A DNA stretch of 44,208 bases from an uncultured Eubacteriales bacterium (GCA_905188025.1 CAJJKI010000011.1:1-44208); one strand, 5' to 3'. Numbered from the stretch's first letter, positions 1 to 8,544 are shown. Numbers and translations: made by a program. Notes: generated by a model from the letters alone, not told the origin.

Positions 1-269
1 GCAACATAATCTCCAGTAGATAGTTCTAGTCCAGCATACATAGCGGCTTCTTTACCAAAGTTACGAGAAAAATTAATAAATTTAACACGATTATCTTTAG
101 TAGAATAGTCTTTAATAATTTCGATAGTTTTATCTTTTGAGCCATCGTTTACAAAGATAAATTCAAAATCATTTTTCATCTCTTTTGCTACTTTAGTTAT
201 TTCTTCGTAGAAAAAGGGAATAGCTTGTTCCTCATTATAACAAGGAACGATAATACTTATTTTTTTCAT
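1..269 (-). CDS. Family 2 glycosyltransferase (N-terminal fragment)
   Basis: The first 89 residues of a gene running off the left edge are visible. They contain VPCYNEE, then VNDGSKDKT (nucleotide-sugar binding region of GT-A fold enzymes), then SRNFGKEAAMYAGL, a combination typical of the DPM1/GtrB-like branch of GT2 enzymes that load sugars onto a polyprenyl-phosphate carrier at the cytoplasmic membrane face. The start is well placed: AAAGGAG lies a few bases upstream of the ATG at 269. It lies downstream of, and in the same direction as, the LTA-synthase-like gene, which suggests a shared envelope-glycopolymer role. The substrate cannot be told from this fragment. Confidence 0.88.
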   Translation of the reverse strand, partial: MKKISIIVPCYNEEQAIPFFYEEITKVAKEMKNDFEFIFVNDGSKDKTIEIIKDYSTKDNRVKFINFSRNFGKEAAMYAGLELSTGDYV

Positions 270-292
270 AAATAACTCCTTTATATATATTT

Positions 293-315
293 AATATGCT
301 TTAGCATATTTTTTT
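293..315 (+). terminator. Small perfect hairpin between two minus-strand genes
   Basis: An 8-bp perfect inverted repeat (AATATGCT, 2-nt loop, AGCATATT) is followed by a T-run only when read on the plus strand. The flanking genes run on the minus strand, where no T-tract follows. It therefore looks like a terminator for plus-strand (antisense) transcription, or simply an mRNA structure between the two genes. Confidence 0.3.
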
Positions 316-2284
316 AATTTTTATGGTGTTTGAAATAGTTATATTTTAAAGCTAGATCATTTTTCTTAGTGATATAGCTGACATAATAATTTTTTTCTTC
401 GAGAACGTCATAGGTGATAGATTTATTGTTAGTTACTTCGCCATTTTCAACATATACGTTACCATCATACCATGAATAATCACTAAAGAATACTAGGCCT
501 TCATAGTCAGGATTGAGAGCATCTTTACCAATATAGTTATTAGGATTATAGTTTATTCCGAAAAGGTTTAGGGTAGTTGGTAAGATATTTAACTGAGAAG
601 TAACATCATTTATATTAGTTCTTTTATTATCTTTGCTCCATATAAAGAATGGGGTTTTATTGATAAGATTATTAGAAGTATTTTTTCTTTCATCAAGAAT
701 AGTTTTATCTTCAATAGTGTATAGATAATGATCGGTGAAGGCAACGATGACAGTGTTATCTAGGAGATTGTTTTCTTCAAGGTTTTGAAGGAGAAGAGCC
801 ATCATGTGATCAGTTTCTTTAGCTTGTCTTTTGATACATTCTAATTCAGACATTTCGACAAATTCTTTAGTTGAGTCATTAGAATTATCTTCATCTTTAT
901 TTTCTTCGATACTATTTTTTATATCTTCTTCGTAGAGCATTTTACATACGCCTTTAGTATTTGTAAATGGCAGATGACCGGAATATGTAATTATATAATC
1001 AACGAATGGTTTTTCTGATATGCTATGGAAGAGTAGTTCATTGAAGTTTTCATCAAGAATTAGATTACGATCAAGACGATATGTTTCATCTTTGTAGTCA
1101 GCGATATCAATTAATCCATAGTAGTTATCATAGCCCCAATTTTGATAGTTGGTAGTACGTGAATAATATTCTCCAGTATTCATATGGTATGCATTAACGG
1201 TATAGCCTTCTTTTTTGAAGAGATGAGCCATAGAATGAGGGAAATTGTTTTTATTGAATGTATAGGCGTTTTGTGTATAAGATAGTGGAGTGATAAAGCC
1301 AGTATTTACGGCAAACTCTGAATTAAATGTAGAGCCTCCTCCATTATAATAAGAGTAATGATTATTAAATACTATTGAATTATTTAGCATTGAGTAAATA
1401 GTAGGAGTATCTTCTTCATTTAAAAGCCAATCATCAAGCCCTTCAAATTGGATGAAGATAAGATTTTTACCTTTAAAGATACCAGTATATTTATTAGTAG
1501 GAGTAACACTATCAGCGAATGCTGTATCTAGAAAAGTAACGTCTTCACTATTTTCTTGTTGTTCAGTTTTTAGAAAAGTAATGTAATAATTTCTAACAGT
1601 ATATTCATATAAGCCACTAATCTTCATGGATTTATTATTATCATTAAATGAATTATAGATATTTCTTGGATTACGCCATGATGACCAAGTTAATTCTTTA
1701 TAAGCACTGCCTAAAGTTAGAGGAGCAATGGTATGAAGAATGATAAATATAAGAATAGTTATTCCTAATGATTTATAATTGTTTTTAGTTTTATAAGGAA
1801 TATATTTGATTACTTTGATAATTAGATAGATAATAAATATAAATGATAGGTATACTAATGGATTAGCATTCTTTAAAGTATCTAGAATATAAGGAGAACC
1901 TTCAGAAGCTGATTCTAGAAGGCTAAAATCAAAGAATGTTTTAGTCATAGAATAATAGACGTTGTTAGTTAGGAAGATTACTAAGAAGAGAATATTTAGT
2001 AATAGATATATAATTTTACCATATTTCTTTTTAAGACTTAGAGTTAATCCTAGGAAGAGGATAATCCAAGTAATAGTAAAAAGATTTGGGGTAAAACTAA
2101 ATAGATTAAAGAAATTAATATTACGACCAAATATTCTGGTAATTATATCCATAGCTATAAAAGGAAGAGCTAAGAATAAGATATATTTATATTTATTTAT
2201 AAAAGATAAAGTAATAGTTCCATATAACTTTAATTTTTTTCTTAATTTTTTCTTATTTAATTTAAATTTTTTTAATACTTTCAT
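314..2284 (-). CDS. LTA-synthase-like membrane sulfatase-fold enzyme
   Basis: A 656-aa protein of the LTA synthase / phosphoglycerol transferase family (alkaline-phosphatase superfamily). The N-terminal third holds about five hydrophobic membrane segments after a very Lys-rich start. From about residue 270 comes the extracellular catalytic domain: GKNLIFIQFEG (metal-binding Glu), GGGSTFNSEF with Thr319 at the nucleophile position, SGHLPF, and VIVAFTDHY (metal-binding Asp-His). Family members move glycerol-phosphate or phosphoethanolamine from lipids to glycans; the acceptor here is unknown. I chose the ATG at 2284 because GGTGAT precedes it; an ATG at 2302 is possible but lacks a good site. 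A minus-strand promoter lies at 2305-2333, divergent from the paralogous gene that follows. Confidence 0.85.
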   Translation of the reverse strand: MKVLKKFKLNKKKLRKKLKLYGTITLSFINKYKYILFLALPFIAMDIITRIFGRNINFFNLFSFTPNLFTITWIILFLGLTLSLKKKYGKIIYLLLNILFLVIFLTNNVYYSMTKTFFDFSLLESASEGSPYILDTLKNANPLVYLSFIFIIYLIIKVIKYIPYKTKNNYKSLGITILIFIILHTIAPLTLGSAYKELTWSSWRNPRNIYNSFNDNNKSMKISGLYEYTVRNYYITFLKTEQQENSEDVTFLDTAFADSVTPTNKYTGIFKGKNLIFIQFEGLDDWLLNEEDTPTIYSMLNNSIVFNNHYSYYNGGGSTFNSEFAVNTGFITPLSYTQNAYTFNKNNFPHSMAHLFKKEGYTVNAYHMNTGEYYSRTTNYQNWGYDNYYGLIDIADYKDETYRLDRNLILDENFNELLFHSISEKPFVDYIITYSGHLPFTNTKGVCKMLYEEDIKNSIEENKDEDNSNDSTKEFVEMSELECIKRQAKETDHMMALLLQNLEENNLLDNTVIVAFTDHYLYTIEDKTILDERKNTSNNLINKTPFFIWSKDNKRTNINDVTSQLNILPTTLNLFGINYNPNNYIGKDALNPDYEGLVFFSDYSWYDGNVYVENGEVTNNKSITYDVLEEKNYYVSYITKKNDLALKYNYFKHHKN

Positions 2285-2304
2285 AAAATCACCATACTGC
2301 ATAT

Positions 2305-2333
2305 ATTATAGCAAAAACTTTAAATTAAGTAAA
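2305..2333 (-). promoter_or_regulatory. Promoter for the minus-strand LTA-synthase-like gene
   Basis: TTTACT (2333-2328) and TATAAT (2310-2305) are separated by 17 bp on the minus strand, 20 bases upstream of the chosen start. It is back-to-back with the promoter at 2349-2377. Confidence 0.6.
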
Positions 2334-2348
2334 TATTAGAGAGATATT

Positions 2349-2377
2349 TTGTAAATTTTGAAATAATATGATATAAT
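2349..2377 (+). promoter_or_regulatory. Extended -10 promoter for the second LTA-synthase-like gene
   Basis: TTGTAA, a 17-bp spacer and TGA-TATAAT lie just ahead of the 2399 start. The predicted leader is only about 15 nt. Confidence 0.7.
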
Positions 2378-2398
2378 TGTTTTTGAAAAAGAGATGAT

Positions 2399-4351
2399 AT
2401 GTTAAGTATGAAAAAAATAATAGAAAGAATAAAAATAGGATTTAGTAAGATTAAGAAAGATTATCCAGTATTATTATTTTATATAATAGCTAATATTATT
2501 AATGCTATATTATTAGGAATATTTTCTACGGGGAATTTTAGTATTAGAGCATTGTTATTTAATATTGGTTATGTTTTGATAATGGGTAGTTTTTCTTTTT
2601 TGATAAAGAAGAAGAATAGAAATATATATTATTTTTTGACATCTTTTTATATGATAGCATGTTGTGTAGTGAATGTAATGTACTATAATTATTATTCTTC
2701 ATTTGTATCAGTATCATTGTTAGCTACTTCAGTATTTGTAAAAGATGTAGGGGATGCTGTAATGGATATGGTTATTAGACCTACTGATTGGATATATTTA
2801 TGGGAGTTTATTGGGCTTTACATAGTTATTAAGAAGAGTCATGAAGTGAATGAAGTTAAGAAGGATTACTTCAAGAAGGCTATTTTAATAGGAGTTATAT
2901 CTATGGGTATTGGATCAGGACTTCCGCCATATAATGCTTATAGTGGACTGATTAAGTTATGGAATAGAGTATCAGTTGTAGATAGTTTTGGAGTATATGT
3001 ATATCAATTAGATGACTTTGTACAGAGTTTGAAGCCTACTTTTAATAATATATTTGGACATGATAAGGCTTTGAGAGAAGTAAAAGAATACTATGAAGAG
3101 AATAGAACAGTACAAAGTGTTAATGATTATTCAGGAATATTTAAGGGAAAGAATGTTATAACTATTCATGCTGAGAGTTTACAAGCTTTTACGATAGGAT
3201 TATCTTTTAATGGACAAGAAGTTACTCCTAATTTAAATAAATTAGTATCTAAAGGAATGTATTTTAATAATTTTTATGCTCAGGTAGGGGTAGGTACTAG
3301 TAGTGATAGTGAATTTACTTATGCTACTAGTTTACTTCCTGCTAATAATGGAACGGTATTTGTTAATTATTTTAATAATAAGTATGCAACGATACAAAAG
3401 ATGATGCATGATGAAGGATATTATGTATTTAGTATGCATGGTAATGTAGGAGACTTTTGGAATAGAGATACGATGCATATTAATATGGGATATGATAAGT
3501 TTTATTCAAGATCTAGTTTTGTGATAGATGAGGAATATGGACTTGGATTATCTGATGAATCTTTCTTTAGACAGGTAGTACCAATGATTAAGGATATTAG
3601 TACTAGTCTTAATAAGCCTTATTATGGTACTTTGATTACTCTTACTAATCATACTCCTTGGAGAGACACAGAATTATTTAGTGATTATGATTTGACTATG
3701 ACTACGGAAATTGATGGGGAAGAAGTAGTGAGAGATTATCTAGAAGGTACAATGATGGGTAATTATATTAAATCAGTTAATTATATGGATAAGGCTATTG
3801 GAAAGTTTATTAATGATATGGATGATGAAGGATTACTTGATAATACGGTTATTGTAATATATGGTGATCATGATGCTAGACTAGGTAAGAAACAATTTAA
3901 TTATATGTATAATTATGATCCAGTTAATGATAGATTACTTACAGAAGATGATCTAGGATATAAAGAATTTAATGATTATGATTATGAACTTAGTAAGAAA
4001 GTACCATATATTATATGGACTAAAGATATGGATAAGGGAATGGAAATAGATACTCCGATGGGAATGATTGATGCTTCAGTTACTCTTGGTAATATGTTGG
4101 GAGTATATAATAAGTATGCTTTAGGAAAAGATATTATGAATATATCAAAAAGTGATGGTATAGTAGTATTTAAAGATGGATCTTATATTACTGATAAAGT
4201 ATATTATAGTGCTAAGAATGGAGAAGTATATACAATATCTAATGGAGTAATATCAGATGATTATTTGAAGAAGAATAGTGAATATGCTGATAGGATAATA
4301 TCAGTATCCTATGATATAATTACATATGATTTATTAAAAGAATTAGATTAA
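2399..4351 (+). CDS. LTA-synthase-like membrane sulfatase-fold enzyme, Ser at nucleophile site
   Basis: A 650-aa paralogue of the divergent gene, with four to five membrane helices in roughly the first 175 residues and an extracellular sulfatase-fold domain from about 240. Catalytic motifs are GKNVITIHAES (metal-binding Glu), VGVGTSSDSEF, LTNHTPW and VIVIYGDHDAR. Aligned with the LtaS pattern GKTSDAE, the nucleophile position is Ser301 rather than the usual Thr. The C-terminal part after the domain is short. The start at 2399 has an imperfect ribosome site (AGAGATGAT); the ATG at 2408 is an alternative. Expected role: polymerising or decorating an anionic envelope polymer. Two non-identical copies suggest division of labour, such as primase and polymerase or two substrates. 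Confidence 0.85.
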   Translation: MLSMKKIIERIKIGFSKIKKDYPVLLFYIIANIINAILLGIFSTGNFSIRALLFNIGYVLIMGSFSFLIKKKNRNIYYFLTSFYMIACCVVNVMYYNYYSSFVSVSLLATSVFVKDVGDAVMDMVIRPTDWIYLWEFIGLYIVIKKSHEVNEVKKDYFKKAILIGVISMGIGSGLPPYNAYSGLIKLWNRVSVVDSFGVYVYQLDDFVQSLKPTFNNIFGHDKALREVKEYYEENRTVQSVNDYSGIFKGKNVITIHAESLQAFTIGLSFNGQEVTPNLNKLVSKGMYFNNFYAQVGVGTSSDSEFTYATSLLPANNGTVFVNYFNNKYATIQKMMHDEGYYVFSMHGNVGDFWNRDTMHINMGYDKFYSRSSFVIDEEYGLGLSDESFFRQVVPMIKDISTSLNKPYYGTLITLTNHTPWRDTELFSDYDLTMTTEIDGEEVVRDYLEGTMMGNYIKSVNYMDKAIGKFINDMDDEGLLDNTVIVIYGDHDARLGKKQFNYMYNYDPVNDRLLTEDDLGYKEFNDYDYELSKKVPYIIWTKDMDKGMEIDTPMGMIDASVTLGNMLGVYNKYALGKDIMNISKSDGIVVFKDGSYITDKVYYSAKNGEVYTISNGVISDDYLKKNSEYADRIISVSYDIITYDLLKELD

Positions 4352-4411
4352 TTAGTAGTTAATTCCTTATAATATAAGAAATTATAGGAATATAGATATA
4401 TTATTAGAGAT

Positions 4412-4451
4412 AAAAACTGTTAAAATTTGTAAGAGGATTTAACAGTTTTTT
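4412..4451 (+). terminator. Rho-independent terminator
   Basis: A 13-bp stem formed by 4412-4424 and 4438-4450 (AACTGTTAAA pairing with TTTAACAGTT) with an A-rich 5' flank and a T-tract closes the LTA-synthase-like transcript before recA. A smaller imperfect hairpin lies just upstream at 4362-4391. Confidence 0.8.
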
Positions 4452-4482
4452 AATATTTATAAGTGGATATTGGCAAAATTTA

Positions 4483-4496
4483 CAAACAAATGTTTG
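4483..4496 (+). promoter_or_regulatory. LexA/SOS-type box upstream of recA
   Basis: CAAACAAATGTTTG matches the Bacillus-type SOS box CGAACATATGTTCG at 11 of 14 positions and keeps the inverted-repeat form with a 4-bp centre. It ends 9 bp before the recA -35 element, a position suited to LexA repression. No lexA gene is in the window. Confidence 0.6.
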
Positions 4497-4505
4497 AAAA
4501 TAGTA

Positions 4506-4534
4506 TTGACAAATAAAAAAAAGCATTATATAAT
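4506..4534 (+). promoter_or_regulatory. Consensus promoter of recA
   Basis: Perfect TTGACA (4506-4511), 17-bp spacer and perfect TATAAT (4529-4534), 28 bp upstream of the recA ATG. Confidence 0.85.
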
Positions 4535-4562
4535 GGGTATGTACTGTAAGGGAGGAAAATAT

Positions 4563-5600
4563 ATGAGCAAAGCAGTAGAAAAAGACAAAGCTTTAGCACA
4601 AGTTTTGGCTGATATAGAAAAACAATTTGGAAAAGGGGCTATAATGAAACTAGGAGAACAGAAAGATATTGAAATTGATGTAGTTCCTAGTGGATCAATA
4701 TCTTTGGATATTGCTTTAGGAGTAGGAGGATATCCGAAAGGAAGAATTATTGAGATATATGGACCAGAATCTTCTGGTAAAACTACTTTTGCACTTCATG
4801 CTATTGCAGAAGTACAAAAAGAGGGAGGAAGAGCAGCATTTATTGATGCAGAGCATTCTTTAGATCCAGTATATGCATCTCATTTAGGAGTTAATATTGA
4901 TGAGTTATTACTTAGCCAACCTGATACTGGAGAACAAGCTTTAGAGATATGTGATGCACTTGTTAAGAGTGAAGCCGTTAGTATTATTGTAATAGATTCA
5001 GTAGCAGCTTTAGTACCTCAAGCAGAGATTGATGGTGAGATGGGAGATAGTCATGTAGGTTTACAGGCAAGACTTATGTCTCAAGCTTTAAGAAAGTTAT
5101 CAGGCTCTATTAATAAAACTAATACAATAGTAATATTTATTAATCAGTTACGTGAAAAGGTAGGAGTAATGTTTGGTAATCCAGAGACAACTCCTGGAGG
5201 AAAAGCTTTAAAATATTATTCTTCAGTAAGATTAGATATTCGTCGTGGTGAACAAATTAAAAATGGTAGTGACGTTATTGGTAATAAGACAAATATTAAG
5301 GTTGTTAAAAATAAGGTAGCGCCACCATTTAAGACTGCTAGTGTAGATATTATGTATGGTGAGGGAGTAAGTCAAGATGGTGAACTAGTAGATTTAGCAG
5401 CGGATGCTAATATTATAGAGAAGAGTGGTGCTTGGTACTCTTATAAAGGTGAGAAGTTAGCTCAAGGTAGAGAGAATGTTAAGTTATTATTTAAAAATAA
5501 TGATGATCTTAGACATGAGATTGATGACTTAGTAAGAGAACATTATGGTATAAAAAAGAAAGATAAAAATAGTAAAAAGAAAGAGAAGGATGCCGAATAG
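4563..5600 (+). CDS. recA: Recombinase RecA
   Basis: A 345-aa RecA, the ATP-dependent strand-exchange protein that also triggers LexA self-cleavage. The order is canonical: N-terminal helix (KALAQVLADIEKQFGKG), Walker A GPESSGKT at 67-74, Walker B ending IIVIDSV, the L2-region MFGNPETTPGG, and a charged tail. The tail is Lys-rich and ends KKEKDAE. The start is set by GGGAGG 6 bases upstream of the ATG at 4563; upstream in-frame codons overlap the promoter and are not translated. It is a single-gene transcript behind a consensus promoter and an SOS-type box. Confidence 0.97.
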   Translation: MSKAVEKDKALAQVLADIEKQFGKGAIMKLGEQKDIEIDVVPSGSISLDIALGVGGYPKGRIIEIYGPESSGKTTFALHAIAEVQKEGGRAAFIDAEHSLDPVYASHLGVNIDELLLSQPDTGEQALEICDALVKSEAVSIIVIDSVAALVPQAEIDGEMGDSHVGLQARLMSQALRKLSGSINKTNTIVIFINQLREKVGVMFGNPETTPGGKALKYYSSVRLDIRRGEQIKNGSDVIGNKTNIKVVKNKVAPPFKTASVDIMYGEGVSQDGELVDLAADANIIEKSGAWYSYKGEKLAQGRENVKLLFKNNDDLRHEIDDLVREHYGIKKKDKNSKKKEKDAE

Positions 5601-5612
5601 TTCCTTCTCTTT
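5580..5612 (+). terminator. Hairpin overlapping the 3' end of recA
   Basis: An 11-bp stem (AAAGAGAAGGA pairing with TCCTTCTCTTT) begins inside the last recA codons and encloses the stop. The following tract is only moderately T-rich (TATATATAA), so termination may be partial. Confidence 0.5.
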
Positions 5613-5625
5613 ATATATAAATAAA

Positions 5626-5696
5626 AGACATGTAATGTGGCGTAATACAATGTATGGTTTTGCGGCGGTATACACTGTATGTAATATTACATGTCT
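5626..5696. repeat. Long two-stem imperfect palindrome between convergent genes
   Basis: The outer arms AGACATGTAAT (5626-5636) and ATTACATGTCT (5686-5696) pair perfectly over 11 bp. The inner arms ATACAATGTAT (5645-5655) and ATACACTGTAT (5670-5680) pair at 10 of 11 positions, around a GC-rich loop containing GCGGCGG. Read on the minus strand the element is followed by TTTTATTTATATA, so it can terminate the minus-strand operon ending at 5738. The size, symmetry and GC-rich centre could also fit a small dispersed repeat; I saw no second copy here. Confidence 0.6.
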
Positions 5697-5737
5697 ATTT
5701 CATTATATTATAATATTTGTATTATTGCAAGTATTTT

Positions 5738-6778
5738 TTATCTTAATAATCCGAAGCCGGTAACAACGTAACGACCACCTTGTCTTTTAGCTACAGCTGG
5801 TGGGTTATTATATAGTTTTCCTTCAACTGATAGGGAACTTGAATGTCCACCATCAAGGTTTGCAGCATTATAAGCACCATACTTAGTTAAGACATCAACA
5901 ACGTCTTGAAGTGATGCTCCATCAATGTAGTTTTCACCATCAATTACTAAGAAAAATACGACGCCATCTTTTCTTTGAGCAATAGCTACACGAGGTGATT
6001 TACCCCATGGATCTCCAACTATTTCAAGTGGTTTACCATTAACTATTAGGAATGGACCAAATTCAAGACCATTAACCATACCAGCTTCAAGAGCTTGTTC
6101 TCCAGTAGTATCTGATAGTAATAATAGTTTTCCTTCATCATTGAATCCGATAAGATTACCAGTAGTAGTATCCCAACCACTAGAAGGCCATACTATTTCG
6201 CCATTATCAATAACGTATCCTAGTGGGATATCTGATCCTCTTCCGGTATCATCATTGAAGCCTCCACCGTTAATACATACGGAAGCATTATAACGATTGC
6301 ACATAGCAGTTACTTGTTCACCGTATCTACCAACATTAAAGTTTTTAGCACGAATCATAGTAACTTTTTTTGGATCATAGATAGCTATTAAATATCCTTT
6401 AGAAATACCTACTTTAATATTAATAATTTTATAGTCATCATTACCAGGAGTTCTTGTTAATATTTCTTCATCATATGGATTATCATAACTACTTTTAGGA
6501 GAAGTATCAATGACAATGTCATCTAGTTCAACAGGTTCTTTTATTTCTACGAAGTAGTTACTGTTGATAATTTCATTTATCTTTTTATCACTATAAAATA
6601 TTTTAGCAAAGTATTGATGATCTTTAGTTTTCATGGCTGTATTTACATAAAAGTTTCGTACTTTATCCCATGGACCATACATCATGATAAATCCACAAAT
6701 AGCTAGTATATCTAATATGATAAAAACAATAGTAGAAGTGTTTATTTTCTTTTTCTTTTTATTGGTTGTTTTACGCAT
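5738..6778 (-). CDS. Membrane-anchored phosphodiester glycosidase (NAGPA-like)
   Basis: A 346-aa protein with a Lys-rich N-terminus, one membrane helix at about residues 15-34, and an extracellular phosphodiester-glycosidase domain from about 120 to the end. Diagnostic motifs are NGGGF (170-174), a GSDIPLGYV segment, GPFLIVNG, and NLDGGHSSS (307-315). The family (NAGPA and bacterial DUF2233 relatives) hydrolyses sugar phosphodiesters or acts on exopolysaccharide; the natural substrate is unknown here. A good ribosome site (GGAG) precedes the ATG. The gene starts 5 bases after the upstream gene ends, so the two form an operon from the promoter at 8115-8143. Confidence 0.85.
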   Translation of the reverse strand: MRKTTNKKKKKINTSTIVFIILDILAICGFIMMYGPWDKVRNFYVNTAMKTKDHQYFAKIFYSDKKINEIINSNYFVEIKEPVELDDIVIDTSPKSSYDNPYDEEILTRTPGNDDYKIINIKVGISKGYLIAIYDPKKVTMIRAKNFNVGRYGEQVTAMCNRYNASVCINGGGFNDDTGRGSDIPLGYVIDNGEIVWPSSGWDTTTGNLIGFNDEGKLLLLSDTTGEQALEAGMVNGLEFGPFLIVNGKPLEIVGDPWGKSPRVAIAQRKDGVVFFLVIDGENYIDGASLQDVVDVLTKYGAYNAANLDGGHSSSLSVEGKLYNNPPAVAKRQGGRYVVTGFGLLR

Positions 6779-6783
6779 AATTA

Positions 6784-8091
6784 TTACTCCATTTCAAATG
6801 GACTATCAATAGTGCCATTTCCTTTCTTTAAAATATTTTTATCAACAGCAATTGTTGGTACAATGCTTGTCTTTGTTGATATTTGTTTAGAGAAGACTCT
6901 TTTATTTTTTTGAATAACATATATGGATGAAGCTTTTTCTTTAGTACCAGTCATAGTGCTATAATTAGTTAGTTCTGGATTTAGGAATATGTTACCTATA
7001 CTTAGAAGAGCTACTTTACTATTAATAGTAGTTTCTAGGGAAGTAGTGTAGTCGAAAGTATTACTACTATTATAATAACCATTTGACCAGTTTGTTTCTT
7101 TAATAATATCTTTATATGATAGAGAATCTAAGAATGTATGATTTAAATAGTATGCTGTACTATTTTTGCTATAATCATCATAATAAGAATTTTTACTTGA
7201 ATATTCTTTAGTTATATCAGGAATAGTACTATTTAGCATTAGTTTTACTTCATCATTATTTATTTCATAGATACGCCATGTATCATTTCCTAGTTTTACA
7301 TATGATCCAAATAAACCATTTTCTTTTTCTATTTTATAAGGATCTTCTTTAGTACCAGTACCACTAATATAATCAATATTAGCTTTGATAGTAATTACTG
7401 GTCTAATACCTATTATTTCATCTCCAACATTTGGAGTAGCTTTTCCATCATCGTTAACATACCAAGTTTTGTCTTCATCATTATTGTTGCCTAAATAGAA
7501 ATATTCATTATTATTTAGATAACTATCTTTACTACCGGTATTTAAATAGTCAGGTATTGATAGGAGTGAGAAATAAGCATCAGTAGTAACATTTTTACAT
7601 AAATCATTAGATAATTCGTTGTATGTATCATTACAAGTTTCAGTTTTTTGTAAGTATGTTTCAATGTTATTTAAAGATTTTTCTAGGATACCAGAATATT
7701 CACTAGTAGTAGTATTTAACCAAGTATTAATTCTTGAATCTTTGAAAGAAGTATTTTTACCATGGGCTAATGATGTGATTGAATATTCACTAATAGCAGT
7801 TAATGAATTATCACCATTTACTTTGATGATACGCCATAAGATATTAGAATACTCTAAATAGTTAGTGTTAGCACTTCCTGTAAAATAATTCTTTCCATTC
7901 ATGATTTCAAAAGATTCATTATCAGCATTATTTTCTCTTATAACTTTTACAAGAGAGTTCTTTTCTTCAGTTTCAACTTTTTTGTTTTCTAAATATAATT
8001 TAATAAATCTAGTGCCATAAAAAATACAGCAAGATAGAATGAATAAAAAGCTTAGGAAACAAAAGACTTTTTGAACATTTAATTTTTTCAT
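6784..8091 (-). CDS. Membrane-anchored extracellular protein with two WRI repeats
   Basis: A 435-aa protein with one N-terminal membrane helix (about residues 7-28) followed by an extracellular region. Two related modules begin with NILWRIIKV (about residue 85) and DTWRIYEIN (about residue 275), each followed by Thr/Ser/Tyr/Asn-rich sequence. The first continues into a typical INTWLN segment. This resembles the DUF6273-type domains of Gram-positive surface proteins, recognised from memory only. I start it at the ATG at 8091 because AGAGGTG lies 6 bases upstream; an in-frame GTG at 8100 is part of that ribosome site. First gene of a two-gene operon with the phosphodiester glycosidase. Biochemical function unknown. 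Confidence 0.65.
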   Translation of the reverse strand: MKKLNVQKVFCFLSFLFILSCCIFYGTRFIKLYLENKKVETEEKNSLVKVIRENNADNESFEIMNGKNYFTGSANTNYLEYSNILWRIIKVNGDNSLTAISEYSITSLAHGKNTSFKDSRINTWLNTTTSEYSGILEKSLNNIETYLQKTETCNDTYNELSNDLCKNVTTDAYFSLLSIPDYLNTGSKDSYLNNNEYFYLGNNNDEDKTWYVNDDGKATPNVGDEIIGIRPVITIKANIDYISGTGTKEDPYKIEKENGLFGSYVKLGNDTWRIYEINNDEVKLMLNSTIPDITKEYSSKNSYYDDYSKNSTAYYLNHTFLDSLSYKDIIKETNWSNGYYNSSNTFDYTTSLETTINSKVALLSIGNIFLNPELTNYSTMTGTKEKASSIYVIQKNKRVFSKQISTKTSIVPTIAVDKNILKKGNGTIDSPFEME

Positions 8092-8114
8092 TTTTTTCAC
8101 CTCTTACTTTCTTA

Positions 8115-8143
8115 ATTATATCAAAAGTTCTAAATTTAGACAA
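8115..8143 (-). promoter_or_regulatory. Extended -10 promoter of the minus-strand two-gene operon
   Basis: TTGTCT (8143-8138), 17-bp spacer and TGA-TATAAT (-10 at 8120-8115) on the minus strand. It is divergent from the promoter at 8150-8178. Confidence 0.65.
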
Positions 8144-8149
8144 TTAATA

Positions 8150-8178
8150 TTGTTATAATTTTATTTTTATAGTATAAT
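8150..8178 (+). promoter_or_regulatory. Promoter of the EIIB-like gene
   Basis: TTGTTA (8150-8155), 17-bp spacer, TATAAT (8173-8178), followed after 5 bases by the AGAGGTG ribosome site. Confidence 0.7.
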
Positions 8179-8196
8179 TTACTAGAGGTGTGTAAA

Positions 8197-8523
8197 ATGC
8201 AATCGTATCAATATATAAAATATTTAATTATTATAGTAGTTTTGTTAATAATTTATTTTGCTATTAGAAAAAGTAACAAGAAAGATTTGAAATTAGAGTT
8301 TAATAAATTAGTAGAGTGTCTTGGAGGAGTAGATAATATAGTGGATACTGAGATAGAAATGTCTAGATTTAAAGTTACTCTTAAAGATATTACGAAAGCT
8401 AATAAAGAAGGAATTATTAAATTAGGGGCTAAAGGTGTTGTAGAAATAGATGATCAATTAAAGATAATATTTGGTAGTGACGCTAAACAATTAAGAAAAT
8501 ATATTAGTGAAATAAAGAAGTAG
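8197..8523 (+). CDS. Membrane-anchored PTS EIIB-like protein lacking the phospho-Cys
   Basis: A 108-aa protein with one N-terminal membrane helix (about residues 7-24) and a soluble domain matching the EIIB fold of the glucose PTS family: LGGVDNIV, then SRFKVTLKDI, then IIKLGAKGVVEI and LKIIFGSDA. In active EIIB the phosphorylated Cys sits three residues before the conserved Arg (pattern ACITR). Here the same position is Glu (IEMSR), so phosphotransfer is not expected. There is no EIIC or EIIA domain nearby. A regulatory or structural role is inferred. The ATG at 8197 is set by AGAGGTG 6 bases upstream. It precedes a sensor kinase that has its own promoter. Confidence 0.7.
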   Translation: MQSYQYIKYLIIIVVLLIIYFAIRKSNKKDLKLEFNKLVECLGGVDNIVDTEIEMSRFKVTLKDITKANKEGIIKLGAKGVVEIDDQLKIIFGSDAKQLRKYISEIKK

Positions 8524-8544
8524 TTATGAAAGTAACGCTTTTTT

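Noticed and set aside
850..870. Single TTCGACA inside the first LTA-synthase-like gene as a Spo0A box
   Set aside because: Isolated copy within coding sequence with no tandem partner; consistent with chance.
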